Assembly (NCBI RefSeq): GCF_014654895.1
Contig: NZ_BNBE01000001.1
Location: 1,798,001 to 1,862,000 of the forward strand
Origin: Streptomyces filamentosus
GTDB lineage: Bacteria > Actinomycetota > Actinomycetes > Streptomycetales > Streptomycetaceae
Length of the DNA stretch: 64,000 nt
Direction of reading: 5' to 3'
Shown here: positions 26,102 to 35,049 of the stretch, one piece after another
Numbering within the stretch: the first letter of the stretch is position 1
Layout: every line of letters begins with the position of its first letter
Notes under the pieces: generated by a model
What the model saw: only the letters and a program-made list of their open reading frames with translations
Database searches by the model: none
What the model was told of the DNA's origin: nothing
Translations under genes and position numbers: made by a program

Positions 26102-26109
26102 CGCCCGCG

Positions 26110-27126
26110 TCAGTGCTTCGCGGGCAGGAAGCCGATCTTCTCGTACGTCTGCGCCAGGGTCTCGGCGGCGACCGCGCGGGCCTTCTCCGCGCCCTTGGCC
26201 AGGATCGAGTCCAGCGTCTCCGGGTCGTCCAGGTATTCCTGGGTGCGGGCCCGGAAGGGGGTGACGAAGTCCACCATGACCTCGGCGAGGTCGGTCTTGA
26301 GGGCGCCGTACATCTTGCCCTCGTAGCTCTTCTCCAGGTCCGCGACGCTGGTGTCCGTGAGGGTCGCCATGATCGTGAGGAGGTTGGAGACGCCCGCCTT
26401 GTTCTCCGGGTCGAAGCGGATCACCGTGTCGGTGTCGGTGACGGCGCTCTTGACCTTCTTGGCGGTGACCTTCGGGTCGTCCAGGAGGTTGATCAGGCCC
26501 TTCGGCGTGGACGCCGACTTGCTCATCTTGATCGTCGGGTCCTGGAGGTCGTAGATCTTCCCGGTCTCCTTGACGATGTACGGCGCCGGGACGGTGAAGG
26601 TGTCGCCGAAGCGGCCGTTGAAGCGCTCCGCGAGGTCGCGGGTGAGCTCGATGTGCTGGCGCTGGTCCTCGCCGACCGGGACGTGCGTGGCCTGGTAGAG
26701 GAGGATGTCCGCGACCTGGAGGATCGGGTACGTGAAGAGGCCGACCGTGGCGCGGTCGGCGCCGTGCTTGGCGGACTTGTCCTTGAACTGGGTCATGCGG
26801 GAGGCCTCGCCGAAGCCGGTGAGGCAGTTCATGACCCAGCCGAGCTGCGCGTGCTCGGGGACGTGGCTCTGGACGAAGAGGGTGCAGCGCTCCGGGTCGA
26901 GGCCGGCGGCGAGGAGCTGCGCGGCGGCGAAGCGGGTGTTGGCGCGCAGCTCGGCCGGGTCCTGCGGGACCGTGATGGCGTGCAGGTCGACGACCATGTA
27001 GAAGGCGTCGTGGGACTCCTGGAGCGCGACGTACTGCCGGATCGCACCGAGGTAGTTGCCGAGGTGGAACGAGCCCGCGGTGGGCTGGATTCCGGAGAGC
27101 GCGCGGGGACGAGCATCAGAGGCCAT
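26110..27126 (-). CDS. trpS: tryptophanyl-tRNA synthetase
   Basis: This 338-residue class I synthetase charges tRNA-Trp. It starts at ATG 27126 ([12 protein letters not shown]). The HIGH-type motif is [14 protein letters not shown] and the KMSKS motif is [29 protein letters not shown] and [20 protein letters not shown] are typical of bacterial TrpRS. Streptomyces often carry a second, antibiotic-resistant TrpRS; nothing here distinguishes this copy from the housekeeping one. Confidence 0.96.
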   Translation of the reverse strand: MASDARPRALSGIQPTAGSFHLGNYLGAIRQYVALQESHDAFYMVVDLHAITVPQDPAELRANTRFAAAQLLAAGLDPERCTLFVQSHVPEHAQLGWVMNCLTGFGEASRMTQFKDKSAKHGADRATVGLFTYPILQVADILLYQATHVPVGEDQRQHIELTRDLAERFNGRFGDTFTVPAPYIVKETGKIYDLQDPTIKMSKSASTPKGLINLLDDPKVTAKKVKSAVTDTDTVIRFDPENKAGVSNLLTIMATLTDTSVADLEKSYEGKMYGALKTDLAEVMVDFVTPFRARTQEYLDDPETLDSILAKGAEKARAVAAETLAQTYEKIGFLPAKH

Positions 27127-27413
27127 GCACATCATTCTCTCAGGTGCGGGAACCGATCTCCGACTGCCGGTGCACCGGGAGTGCGGGGACGCGGGAGGGG
27201 GCTCGGCCGTCGTCGGCGAGAGCGCCGCGATCGCCCTGGTGCGCGCCGGAGGACCGGGGCGTACGAGGGGCCGGTCCGCGCGCGCACGGCGGTGGCGTGG
27301 AGGGCGGCGGTGGCGTGGAGGGCGGGCGCGGGGGCCGGGGGCCTCGGCCGATGAGACGAGGAACACACCGCGTTCGGCGGGAGCGGGGGGTGGGGGTGGC
27401 TGGAGGGGATGCC

Positions 27414-27458
27414 GCCACCGGGCGGAGGCGTTGCGGGTCGCGGCCTCCGCCCGGTGGC
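27414..27458 (-). terminator. strong hairpin downstream of glyA
   Basis: Perfect 16-bp arms GCCACCGGGCGGAGGC (27414-27429) and complement (27443-27458) enclose a 13-nt loop about 80 bp after the glyA stop. It is the likely transcription terminator of glyA. Confidence 0.65.
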
Positions 27459-27521
27459 GGCGGGATTCCGGCGGCGGGATTCCCGTAGCGGCGGGATTCC
27501 CGTAGCCACGGGGTTCCCGCA
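27457..27521. repeat. 17-bp tandem repeat, about four units
   Basis: Units of GCGGCGGGATTCCCGTA occur at 27471-27487 and 27488-27504, with a shorter unit at 27457-27470 and a diverged one at 27505-27521. The array sits directly after the glyA stop. Confidence 0.7.
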
Positions 27522-27537
27522 GTGGAGGGGTTACGGG

Positions 27538-28809
<1,272 letters not shown>

Positions 28810-28814
28810 GTGTT

Positions 28815-28845
28815 CCTCCGGGAGTGCGTCGGAGCGTCCCGGAGG
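28815..28845 (-). promoter_or_regulatory. Shine-Dalgarno-masking hairpin of the glyA leader
   Basis: CCTCCGGGA (28815-28823) pairs perfectly with TCCCGGAGG (28837-28845). On the mRNA this hairpin hides the GGAGG that lies five bases before the GTG start of glyA. It is the probable expression platform of the riboswitch, acting on translation. Confidence 0.65.
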
Positions 28846-28870
28846 CGGCTGCCGCACGGGACGCGGGGCG

Positions 28871-28960
28871 GTCCCGTGATGCCCAGGCGAGCGGCACCTC
28901 GTGTGGTGGAGCGCGCGCGGCTCCCCCGGGGTCGGTTCCCCGTACGCCAGTCGCCGCGCG
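28871..28960 (-). promoter_or_regulatory. ZTP riboswitch (pfl motif)
   Basis: Read on the minus strand, the leader has the conserved GCGACTGGCG (28954-28945), a GGGGAACC segment and, after a variable stem, GCCTGGGCA (28888-28880). These are the two conserved blocks of the pfl/ZTP aptamer, which commonly precedes glyA in actinobacteria. A further 8-bp hairpin, CACGGGAC/GTCCCGTG (28855-28878), partly overlaps the aptamer's 3' end. Confidence 0.85.
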
Positions 28961-28972
28961 TGTCCACAGACT

Positions 28973-29078
28973 AGTGCCTGTCCGGCGATGGGCGCCGGAT
29001 CGGGCCGGGTCGTTCGGTGCGTGCGATCGGCGTGCGGCCGGACGGGCCGGACCCGGCGGGAAGCGCCGGACAGGCACT
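28973..29078. repeat. 15-bp terminal inverted repeat pair, MITE-like
   Basis: AGTGCCTGTCCGGCG (28973-28987) and its exact complement (29064-29078) bound a 106-bp segment between the riboswitch and rocD. No open frame lies inside and no clear target duplication flanks it. It could be a miniature insertion-type element or a long-range hairpin. Confidence 0.6.
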
Positions 29079-29176
29079 GGCGGGCGCGTCGTCACCCGAG
29101 GTTTCCCCGTCCGGGATGCGAGCGACGATAAGAAGGGGCCACCACACACCCCGGCCGCAGGACGATCGGAGATCCC

Positions 29177-30382
29177 GTGTCGAGAACGCAAGACGAGATC
29201 GCAGCCGCGGACGCGCACAGCGCCCACAACTACCACCCCCTGCCCGTCGTCGTCGCCTCCGCCGAGGGGGCCTGGATGACCGACGTCGAGGGACGCCGCT
29301 TCCTGGACCTGCTCGCCGGCTACTCGGCGCTGAACTTCGGCCACGGCAACCGCCGGCTGATCGAGGCGGCGAAGGCCCAGCTGGATCGGGTGACGCTCAC
29401 CTCGCGGGCCTTCCAGCACGACCGGTTCGCCGAGTTCTGCACCCGGCTCGCGGAGCTGTGCGGCAAGGAGGCGGTGCTGCCGATGAACACCGGGGCGGAG
29501 GCGGTCGAGACGGCCGTGAAGACCGCCCGGAAATGGGGGTACGAGGTGAAGGGCGTGCCCGACGGGCACGCGAAGATCGTGGTCGCGGGGAACAACTTCC
29601 ACGGGCGGACGACGACGATCGTGTCGTTCTCCACGGACCACGAGGCCCGGGACCACTTCGGGCCGTACACGCCGGGCTTCGAGATCGTGCCGTACGGCGA
29701 CCTGACGGCCCTCGACGCGGCGGTCACCGAGAACACGGTCGCGGTGCTGCTCGAACCGATCCAGGGCGAGGCGGGCGTCCTGGTGCCGCCCGCCGGCTAT
29801 CTGAGCGGGGTGCGGGAACTGACCGCCCGGCGGAACGTGCTCTTCATGGCGGACGAGATCCAGTCGGGCCTGGGGCGGACCGGCCGGACCTTCGCCTGCG
29901 AGCACGAGGACGTCGTGCCCGACGTGTACATCCTCGGCAAGGCGCTGGGCGGCGGCGTCGTGCCGGTGTCGGCGGTGGTCGCCGACCGGGACGTGCTCGG
30001 CGTGTTCCGCCCCGGCGAGCACGGCTCCACCTTCGGCGGGAACCCGCTGGCGTGCGCGGTGGCCCTCGAAGTGATCGCGATGCTGCGGACCGGCGAGTAC
30101 CAGCAGCGGGCGACGGAACTGGGCGAACACCTCCACGCCGAACTGGGCCTCCTCGTGGGCGGCGGGGCGGTCGAGGCGGTGCGGGGACGGGGGCTGTGGG
30201 CCGGCGTCGACATCGCGCCCTCGCACGGGACGGGGCGGCAGATCTCCGAGCGGCTGATGGAGCGGGGCGTGCTGGTGAAGGACACGCACGGCTCGACGAT
30301 CCGCATCGCGCCGCCCCTCGTCATCTCCAAGGAGGACCTCGACTGGGGCCTGACCCAACTCCGCACCACCCTCACGACCTGA
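29177..30382 (+). CDS. rocD: ornithine--oxo-acid aminotransferase
   Basis: This enzyme transfers the delta-amino group of ornithine to 2-oxoglutarate, giving glutamate semialdehyde. The 401-residue class III aminotransferase starts at GTG 29177. The PLP lysine is in VYILGKALGGG. Family motifs include LLAGYSALNFGHGNRRLIEA, LTSRAFQHDRFAEFC and FMADEIQSGLGRTG, and the length matches RocD. It is divergent from glyA, with the riboswitch and a 15-bp inverted repeat between. Confidence 0.93.
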   Translation: MSRTQDEIAAADAHSAHNYHPLPVVVASAEGAWMTDVEGRRFLDLLAGYSALNFGHGNRRLIEAAKAQLDRVTLTSRAFQHDRFAEFCTRLAELCGKEAVLPMNTGAEAVETAVKTARKWGYEVKGVPDGHAKIVVAGNNFHGRTTTIVSFSTDHEARDHFGPYTPGFEIVPYGDLTALDAAVTENTVAVLLEPIQGEAGVLVPPAGYLSGVRELTARRNVLFMADEIQSGLGRTGRTFACEHEDVVPDVYILGKALGGGVVPVSAVVADRDVLGVFRPGEHGSTFGGNPLACAVALEVIAMLRTGEYQQRATELGEHLHAELGLLVGGGAVEAVRGRGLWAGVDIAPSHGTGRQISERLMERGVLVKDTHGSTIRIAPPLVISKEDLDWGLTQLRTTLTT

Positions 30383-30470
30383 CGCGCCGCGCCCCCGCTG
30401 CGGCCGGCCCTCCGCGCGGGCGGTGCCCACCCCTGGGCCCGGGCCCGCGCGGATGCGGGACGGGCCACCA

Positions 30471-30528
30471 CCGTTCCGTCGTGGGCAGTCGTTCCGCCGG
30501 GGCGGAACGGGTGGGCACGACGGAACGG
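30471..30528. repeat. nested hairpin 1 (rocD terminator candidate)
   Basis: The outer 13-bp arms CCGTTCCGTCGTG (30471-30483) and complement (30516-30528) enclose an inner hairpin GTTCCGCC/GGCGGAAC (30491-30498, 30501-30508). It starts about 90 bp after the rocD stop. Confidence 0.7.
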
Positions 30529-30556
30529 CACCCTTCGCGGGTGCCTCCGCACCAGT

Positions 30557-30605
30557 GCCTGGACCCGCACCGCAAGTGCACTGCGCACCGGGTGCGGGTC
30601 CAGGC
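30557..30605. repeat. hairpin 2
   Basis: Perfect 15-bp arms GCCTGGACCCGCACC (30557-30571) and complement (30591-30605) enclose a 19-nt loop. Confidence 0.75.
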
Positions 30606-30635
30606 CCGGAACGCCTCGGCCCGGCAAGGGGCGCC

Positions 30636-30684
30636 GTCCCTGTGCCCACCCGTCCCGCCCTGCGGGACACCTGCCCACAGGGAC
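30636..30684. repeat. nested hairpin 3
   Basis: The outer arms GTCCCTGTG (30636-30644) and complement (30676-30684) enclose an inner GTCCCGC/GCGGGAC pair. This is the same outer-plus-inner design as hairpin 1. Confidence 0.65.
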
Positions 30685-30718
30685 GACGGCGACAGCCCCG
30701 CAGGGGCGACGGGCGCGG

Positions 30719-30835
30719 GCGCAGCCCGTGCGGGGACAGCGAGCGCAGCCCGTGCGGGGACGGCGGGCGGCGGCCCGTGCGGGTCGGTGGGCGCAGCCCG
30801 CCGGGAGCGGTGGGTGCGGCCCGCGCCGTGCAAGG
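30719..30835. repeat. 24-bp tandem repeat, about five units
   Basis: Units resembling GCGCAGCCCGTGCGGGGACG start at 30719, 30743, 30767, 30791 and 30814, the last two diverged and slightly shorter. Each unit contains a CCCGTGCGGG-like dyad in the better-preserved copies. Confidence 0.7.
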
Positions 30836-30917
30836 GCGCGGGCGCGTGCTGGGCAAGGGGGCGGGCGCCGGCCCGCGTGGGGGTGGCGGGGGGCAGGGGC
30901 GGAGGGAACTCCGGGCA

Positions 30918-30947
30918 TTGACACGGGAGTTGGTCTAGGCCAATGAT
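30918..30947 (+). promoter_or_regulatory. promoter with embedded DasR-like site
   Basis: A -35 box TTGACA (30918-30923) and a weaker -10 AATGAT (30942-30947) are 18 bp apart. The predicted start lands on the ATG at 30954, so the message may be leaderless. Between the boxes lies TTGGTCTAGGCCAA (30930-30943), a near match to the DasR responsive element (core TGGTCTAGACCA). A DasR dimer there would block RNA polymerase. Confidence 0.65.
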
Positions 30948-30953
30948 GCGCGC

Positions 30954-31637
30954 ATGCCGAGACTTCGTCTGCGTCACGTCCTGCGCGGCGCCCTCGCCGC
31001 CCTCGTCCCGTTCGCCCTGCTCGGCGCCTCCGGAGGGCCCGCGCACGCCGAGTGGCCGGGGGCCGCGCCCGTGGTGTCCCGGGTGGAGACCACGGATCCG
31101 GTCGTGTTCATCACCATCGACGACGGCTGGTTCCACGATCCGGCCGCCGCGCGGCTGCTGCTCGACCGCCGGGTGCCGGCCTCGCTGTTCCTGCTGCCGG
31201 GGGCGTACTCGTACGACTCGGGTTACTTCCACCGGCTGCTCGACCACGGGCGGGTGCGGATCGAGAACCACACGGTCGGCCACCCGGACCTGACCACGCT
31301 GGACGCGGCGGGGCAGCGGGCCGAGGTGTGCGGGGCGCGGGACGCGCACCTCGCGGAGTTCGGCGACGGGCCGCGGCTGCTGCGGCCGCCGTACGGGGTG
31401 TACGACGCGACCACCCGGACCACCGCCCGCGCCTGCGGGGCGAAGGCGGTGGTGACGTGGACGTACGACCTGACCACCTGGGGGCAGTGGACGCCGCCGA
31501 CCCCGGAGCTGAAGGCCGGCGACATCATCCTGCTGCACTTCAACGAGACGCTGGAGCAGGACCTGGAGCGGGCCCTGGCGCTCGCCGACGCGGCGGGGCT
31601 GACGCCCGCGCCGCTGCGGGAGTACGTGCCGGAGTAG
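30954..31637 (+). CDS. secreted polysaccharide deacetylase (NodB homology, CE4)
   Basis: This 227-residue exported protein has the signal peptide LRGALAALVPFALLGASGGP ending near AHA. Catalytic motifs are VFITIDDGWFHD (metal-binding and catalytic Asp), ENHTVGHPDLTTL (metal His pair) and LLRPPYGVYD. The enzymes remove N-acetyl groups from chitin oligomers or peptidoglycan. The DasR-like site in the promoter favours a chitin or GlcNAc link. It converges on the next gene with a 3-bp gap. Confidence 0.9.
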   Translation: MPRLRLRHVLRGALAALVPFALLGASGGPAHAEWPGAAPVVSRVETTDPVVFITIDDGWFHDPAAARLLLDRRVPASLFLLPGAYSYDSGYFHRLLDHGRVRIENHTVGHPDLTTLDAAGQRAEVCGARDAHLAEFGDGPRLLRPPYGVYDATTRTTARACGAKAVVTWTYDLTTWGQWTPPTPELKAGDIILLHFNETLEQDLERALALADAAGLTPAPLREYVPE

Positions 31638-31640
31638 GCC

Positions 31641-32822
31641 CTACAGGATGACGTGCGGGAGGAAGCGGGCGTACTCGTCGGTGACGGGGCCCGCCGACTC
31701 GCGGATGCCGAGCCCGGCGGCCTCGTCCTCGACGACCCACGCGCCGAGCAGCGTGCGGTTGCCGTCGAAGTCGGGGAGCGGGGCGAGGCCCTGGTAGCAG
31801 CAGGGTTCGTCGCGGACGGCCGGTTCGCTGCCGGGTTCGTGCAGGGTGACGCCGGCGCCCTCCCGGCCGAGCAGCGGCTTGGCCGCCCAGCCGGTGGTGG
31901 CGGCCAGTTCGCGCGGCCCGTCGAGGTAGGCGGGCAGCAGGTTGGGGTGGCCGGGGTGGAGCTCCCAGAGGATCGCGAGGAGCGCCTTGTTGGAGAGCAG
32001 CATCTTCCAGGCGGGTTCGATCCAGCAGGTGGTGCCGGAGCCGCCGCCGTTGTCCAGGGTGGCCAGGACGTGCTTGCCGAAGCGGTCGGTGACCAGCCAT
32101 TCCCACGGGTAGAGCTTGAAGCAGCTGCGGATGAAGCGGAGCTTCTCGTCGACGAAGCGGCGGGAGAGCCGGTCCCAGCCGATCCGTTCGACGGAGAGCG
32201 ACTCGGTGGCGAGTCCGGCCTGTTCGGCGGTTTCGCGCAGGTACGCGACCGTCATCAGGTCCTCGCCGAGCTCGTCGGACTCGGAGTGGGCGAAGTGGAC
32301 GGGGCCGGGCGGCAGCAGCGGCGCCTGGCGCTTCCAGGCGGCGACGAGGCGTTCGTGGAGCGAGTTCCACTGGTCGGCGCCGGGGAACCGTTCCTCCATC
32401 CAGAACCACTGCGGGCTCGCCGCCTCCACCAGGGAGGTCGGGGTGTCCGCGTTGTACTCCAGCATCTTCGCGGGGCCCGTGCCGTCGTAGACGAGGTCGA
32501 AGCGGGCGTAGAGGGAGGGGAGTTCGGCGCGGCGGCGCCAGGACTCGGCCACCCGTTCCGCGACCTTCGGGTCGGTGATCCCGAGGTCGGCGAAACGGTT
32601 CTGCTCGACGATGTGCGCGGCCGCCGCGAGGCACATGGCGTGCAGTTCCTCGACGACCTCCTCCAGCGCCTCGACCTCGGGCAGCGTGAAGGAGTAGTAC
32701 GCGCTCTCGTCCCAGTACGGGCGCAGCGAACCGTCCGGGTAGCGGGTCAGCGGATAGACGAGGCCCTGCTCCTCGACGGTCTCCTGCCAGCCCGGCCGGG
32801 GCTCGATGGTGTGCCGTTCCAC
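31641..32822 (-). CDS. glutathionylspermidine synthase family protein (YgiC-like)
   Basis: This 393-residue ATP-grasp amide ligase starts at GTG 32822. Motifs include DLVYDGTGPAKMLEYNADTP, ASPQWFWMEERFPGADQWNS and WAAKPLLGREGAGVTLHEPG. Streptomyces do not make glutathionylspermidine, and homologues of E. coli YgiC have the synthetase fold only, so the true ligation partners are unknown. It follows a small lipoprotein gene by 18 bp on the same strand. Confidence 0.9.
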   Translation of the reverse strand: MERHTIEPRPGWQETVEEQGLVYPLTRYPDGSLRPYWDESAYYSFTLPEVEALEEVVEELHAMCLAAAAHIVEQNRFADLGITDPKVAERVAESWRRRAELPSLYARFDLVYDGTGPAKMLEYNADTPTSLVEAASPQWFWMEERFPGADQWNSLHERLVAAWKRQAPLLPPGPVHFAHSESDELGEDLMTVAYLRETAEQAGLATESLSVERIGWDRLSRRFVDEKLRFIRSCFKLYPWEWLVTDRFGKHVLATLDNGGGSGTTCWIEPAWKMLLSNKALLAILWELHPGHPNLLPAYLDGPRELAATTGWAAKPLLGREGAGVTLHEPGSEPAVRDEPCCYQGLAPLPDFDGNRTLLGAWVVEDEAAGLGIRESAGPVTDEYARFLPHVIL

Positions 32823-32840
32823 GGTGCCGTCCCGTCCGTC

Positions 32841-33149
32841 TCAGCCGCCGCCCGACCCGGAGGACGAGCAGCCGAAGCCGCCGGTGTCGACGGCCTTCCT
32901 GTCGAAGCTGCCGCCGGCCACGCGCTGGTCGCGGACGTAGCCGCCGTAGTAGTAGGCGCCGCGGGTGGTGGTGCCGCCGTCATCGTCGTCGTCGCCCCCG
33001 CCGCCGGACTCGCACCGGTAGCCGGGCAGGTCCTCCAGCGTGACCGGGTCCGCGCAGCGGCGGTCGGGCTCGGCACCGCAGGCGGTGATCGTCGCCGCGA
33101 GCACGCCCATGCCGCCGAGCACCACCGTGCTCGACCTGAGCCTCCGCAT
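32841..33149 (-). CDS. small lipoprotein upstream of the YgiC-like ligase
   Basis: This 102-residue protein starts at ATG 33149. The signal peptide ends in a lipobox-like ATITACG. An Asp/Gly-rich stretch (GGGGDDDDDGGTTTRGAYYY) and a C-terminal SFDRKAVDTGGFGCSSSGSG follow. The ending GGFG with Gly/Ser tail recalls YgiB (DUF1190), which pairs with YgiC in enterobacteria. The partner relation is inferred from position and tail. Confidence 0.72.
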   Translation of the reverse strand: MRRLRSSTVVLGGMGVLAATITACGAEPDRRCADPVTLEDLPGYRCESGGGGDDDDDGGTTTRGAYYYGGYVRDQRVAGGSFDRKAVDTGGFGCSSSGSGGG

Positions 33150-33286
33150 GTCCCTCGCCCTCCCCTTCGCGTGGCCGCGCACCCCGTGTGCGCAAGGCCC
33201 TCCGCACGGCCGTTCGTATGACCGCGGGTCTCGCGACCGCACAGTGTAGGCCGCCGCCTTCCCGGCGCGGACCCTAGAGTCGTTTC

Positions 33287-34150
33287 GTGCTCTTCGGTAT
33301 GGTCTGCGCCCTCGGATCGGCGCTGTGCTTCGGCGCGGCCACCGTCTACCAGGCCGCCGCGTCCCGGGCGGCCGCGCCCGGGACGGGCGGCGGGATCGAC
33401 CCCGGGCTGCTGTGGCGGGCGCTGCGGCAGTGGCGGTACGGCGTCGGCCTCGCCCTCGACGGCGCCGGCTTCGTCCTGGAGGTCGTGGCCCTGCGCTCGC
33501 TCCCCCTGTACGTGGTCGGCGCGGCGCTCGCCGCGAGCCTCGCCGTCACCGCGGCCCTCGCGTCCCGGATGCTCGGGGTCCGGCTGCGCGGGGCCGAGTG
33601 GGGCGCGGTGGCGGCGGTCTGCGCGGGGCTCGGCGCGCTGGCGCTCTCCTCCGGCGCGGAGGGCCACGGGACCGGCCCCGAGGCCCTTCCCTGGGTGCTG
33701 CTCGCCGTCGCGGCGGGGGTGCCGGCGCTCGGCGCGGCCGGCGGGCGGCTGCCGGACCGGCCGCGGGCGCTGGTCCTCGGCCTCGGCGCCGGGATCGGCT
33801 TCGGGGTGGTGGAGGTGGCGGTCCGGCTCCTCGACGGGGTACGGCCGGCGGACCCGGCCCTGTGGGCGCTGCTGCTCGGCGGCGGGGCGGCCTTCCTGCT
33901 GCTGACCGCCGCCTTCCAGCGGGGTGCGGTGACGACGGCGACGGCGGGCATGGTGCTGGGCGAGACGCTGGGGCCCGCGGCGGCCGGCGTCTTCTGGCTC
34001 GGGGACCGGACCCGCGAGGGCTTCGCCTGGTCGGCGCTCACCGGCTTCGCGGTGGCCGTGGCGGCCGCCCTCGCCCTGGCCCGCTTCGGCGAGCCGCCGC
34101 CGGCCGGCGACCCGGCCCCGGCCCCCGCGCCGGGGGTCAGCGGCCGGTGA
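33287..34150 (+). CDS. DMT/EamA-like integral membrane protein
   Basis: This 287-residue protein starts at GTG 33287 and has about ten hydrophobic helices in two halves. It begins MLFGMVCALGSALCFGAATV and includes LPLYVVGAALAASLAVTAAL. The second half has AGMVLGETLGPAAAGVFWLG, typical of drug/metabolite transporter folds. Substrate unknown. It overlaps the convergent NAD(P)-binding gene by 14 bp. Confidence 0.8.
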   Translation: MLFGMVCALGSALCFGAATVYQAAASRAAAPGTGGGIDPGLLWRALRQWRYGVGLALDGAGFVLEVVALRSLPLYVVGAALAASLAVTAALASRMLGVRLRGAEWGAVAAVCAGLGALALSSGAEGHGTGPEALPWVLLAVAAGVPALGAAGGRLPDRPRALVLGLGAGIGFGVVEVAVRLLDGVRPADPALWALLLGGGAAFLLLTAAFQRGAVTTATAGMVLGETLGPAAAGVFWLGDRTREGFAWSALTGFAVAVAAALALARFGEPPPAGDPAPAPAPGVSGR

Positions 34151-34964
34151 GGGTGGCGAGGTGGTCGGCGAAGGTGGGGCCGGGGGCCGCCAGGTCGGGG
34201 GCCAGGTGGCCGCCGGCCCGGAAGCCGCGGTAGGCCCGGCCCGCGAGGGGCACGGGCAGCAGGATCCGGCGGCGGCCGGTCGCGGCGAGGTAGGCGCGGG
34301 CCAGGCCGGTGAAGGAGAGGACCTCGGGGCCGCCCATGTCGGGCACGCGGCCCGCGGGCTCCCCCGCCGCCAGGGCGGCCAGCCGGGCGGCGACCTCGCG
34401 GACGGCCACGGGCTGGTCCGAGACGCCCGCGGGGATCGGCATCACGGGCGGCACCTTCGCCGCCGCGGCCAGCACCCGCGTCACCAGCTCGTGGAACTGG
34501 GTGGTGCGCAGCACGGTCCAGCCGAGCCCCGACTCCTCGATCTGCCGCTCCACCGCGAGCTTGGTCCGGTAGTAGCCGAGCGGCACCCGGTCGATGCCGA
34601 CGATCGAGATGTAGACCAGATGGCGGATCCCGGCCCGGCGGGCCGCCGCGATCAGCCGGCGGGCCGCCTCCTCGTCGCCGCCGCGCGTGCTCGTCGCGCA
34701 GTGCACCACGGTGTCGGCGCCCGCCAGGGCCGCGTCGAGGCCGGTGCCCCGCCGCAGGTCCACGGGGTGGGTCCGGGAGCTCCGACTCAGCTCGCGCACC
34801 TCGTGCCCGGCGGCGGCGAGCAGGGCGCACAGCGGCCGGCCGAGGGTGCCGGTCGCGCCCGTGACGAGCACCGTCCGGACGGCCGCCCGCCGCTCCCCCA
34901 CCGCCTCCGCCGCCTTCCCCTCCGCCTTCTCCGCCTTCTGCTCCGCCTTCTTCTCCGTGGTCAT
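34137..34964 (-). CDS. NAD(P)-binding SDR/NmrA-like oxidoreductase or epimerase
   Basis: This 275-residue extended Rossmann protein has a Lys/Glu/Ala-rich N-terminus before VLVTGATGTLGRPLCALLAA. It has YISIVGIDRVPLGYYRTKLA (YxxxK in the expected place) and ends near PTFADHLATLTGR. It starts at ATG 34964 behind GGAGAC. A TGTCACA element 76 bp upstream, next to the ECF41 sigma gene, suggests it is a target of that factor; ECF41 loci usually contain an oxidoreductase or epimerase. Confidence 0.85.
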   Translation of the reverse strand: MTTEKKAEQKAEKAEGKAAEAVGERRAAVRTVLVTGATGTLGRPLCALLAAAGHEVRELSRSSRTHPVDLRRGTGLDAALAGADTVVHCATSTRGGDEEAARRLIAAARRAGIRHLVYISIVGIDRVPLGYYRTKLAVERQIEESGLGWTVLRTTQFHELVTRVLAAAAKVPPVMPIPAGVSDQPVAVREVAARLAALAAGEPAGRVPDMGGPEVLSFTGLARAYLAATGRRRILLPVPLAGRAYRGFRAGGHLAPDLAAPGPTFADHLATLTGR

Positions 34965-35039
34965 CCCGGTCTCCTTCCGGACGCGGCCGCTCCCGCGTGG
35001 AGCGCCCCTCCCCCTCTGGAACCGGCGGGGCCGCGCGGA

Positions 35040-35046
35040 TGTGACA
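35040..35046 (-). promoter_or_regulatory. TGTCACA element, ECF41-type -35 box
   Basis: On the minus strand TGTCACA lies between the ECF41 gene stop (35050) and the SDR start (34964). TGTCACA followed by CGTC after about 16 bp is the published ECF41 promoter pattern. Here the expected -10 place reads GGTTC-like, so only half of the pattern is clean. Confidence 0.5.
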
Positions 35047-35049
35047 GCC

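Larger units (their letters stand above)
27127..27537. other. repeat-rich spacer between trpS and glyA
   Basis: This 411-bp spacer has no convincing gene. It carries two adjacent copies of a GGCGGTGGCGTGGAGGG-like unit near 27288-27322, a perfect 16-bp hairpin (27414-27458) and a 17-bp tandem repeat (27457-27521), the last two listed separately. The trpS promoter must lie in the left part. Confidence 0.6.
30383..30917. other. non-coding, highly structured spacer
   Basis: The 571-bp gap between rocD and the deacetylase has no convincing gene. It holds three large hairpins and a 24-bp tandem repeat, listed separately, and ends at the deacetylase promoter. The first hairpin probably terminates rocD. 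Confidence 0.6.

Noticed and set aside
27457..27521. Possible CRISPR array
   Set aside because: The 17-bp units are directly adjacent without unique spacers, and no cas genes are present.
30719..30835. Possible CRISPR or tRNA-like array
   Set aside because: The 24-bp units are tandem without spacers and show no cloverleaf.
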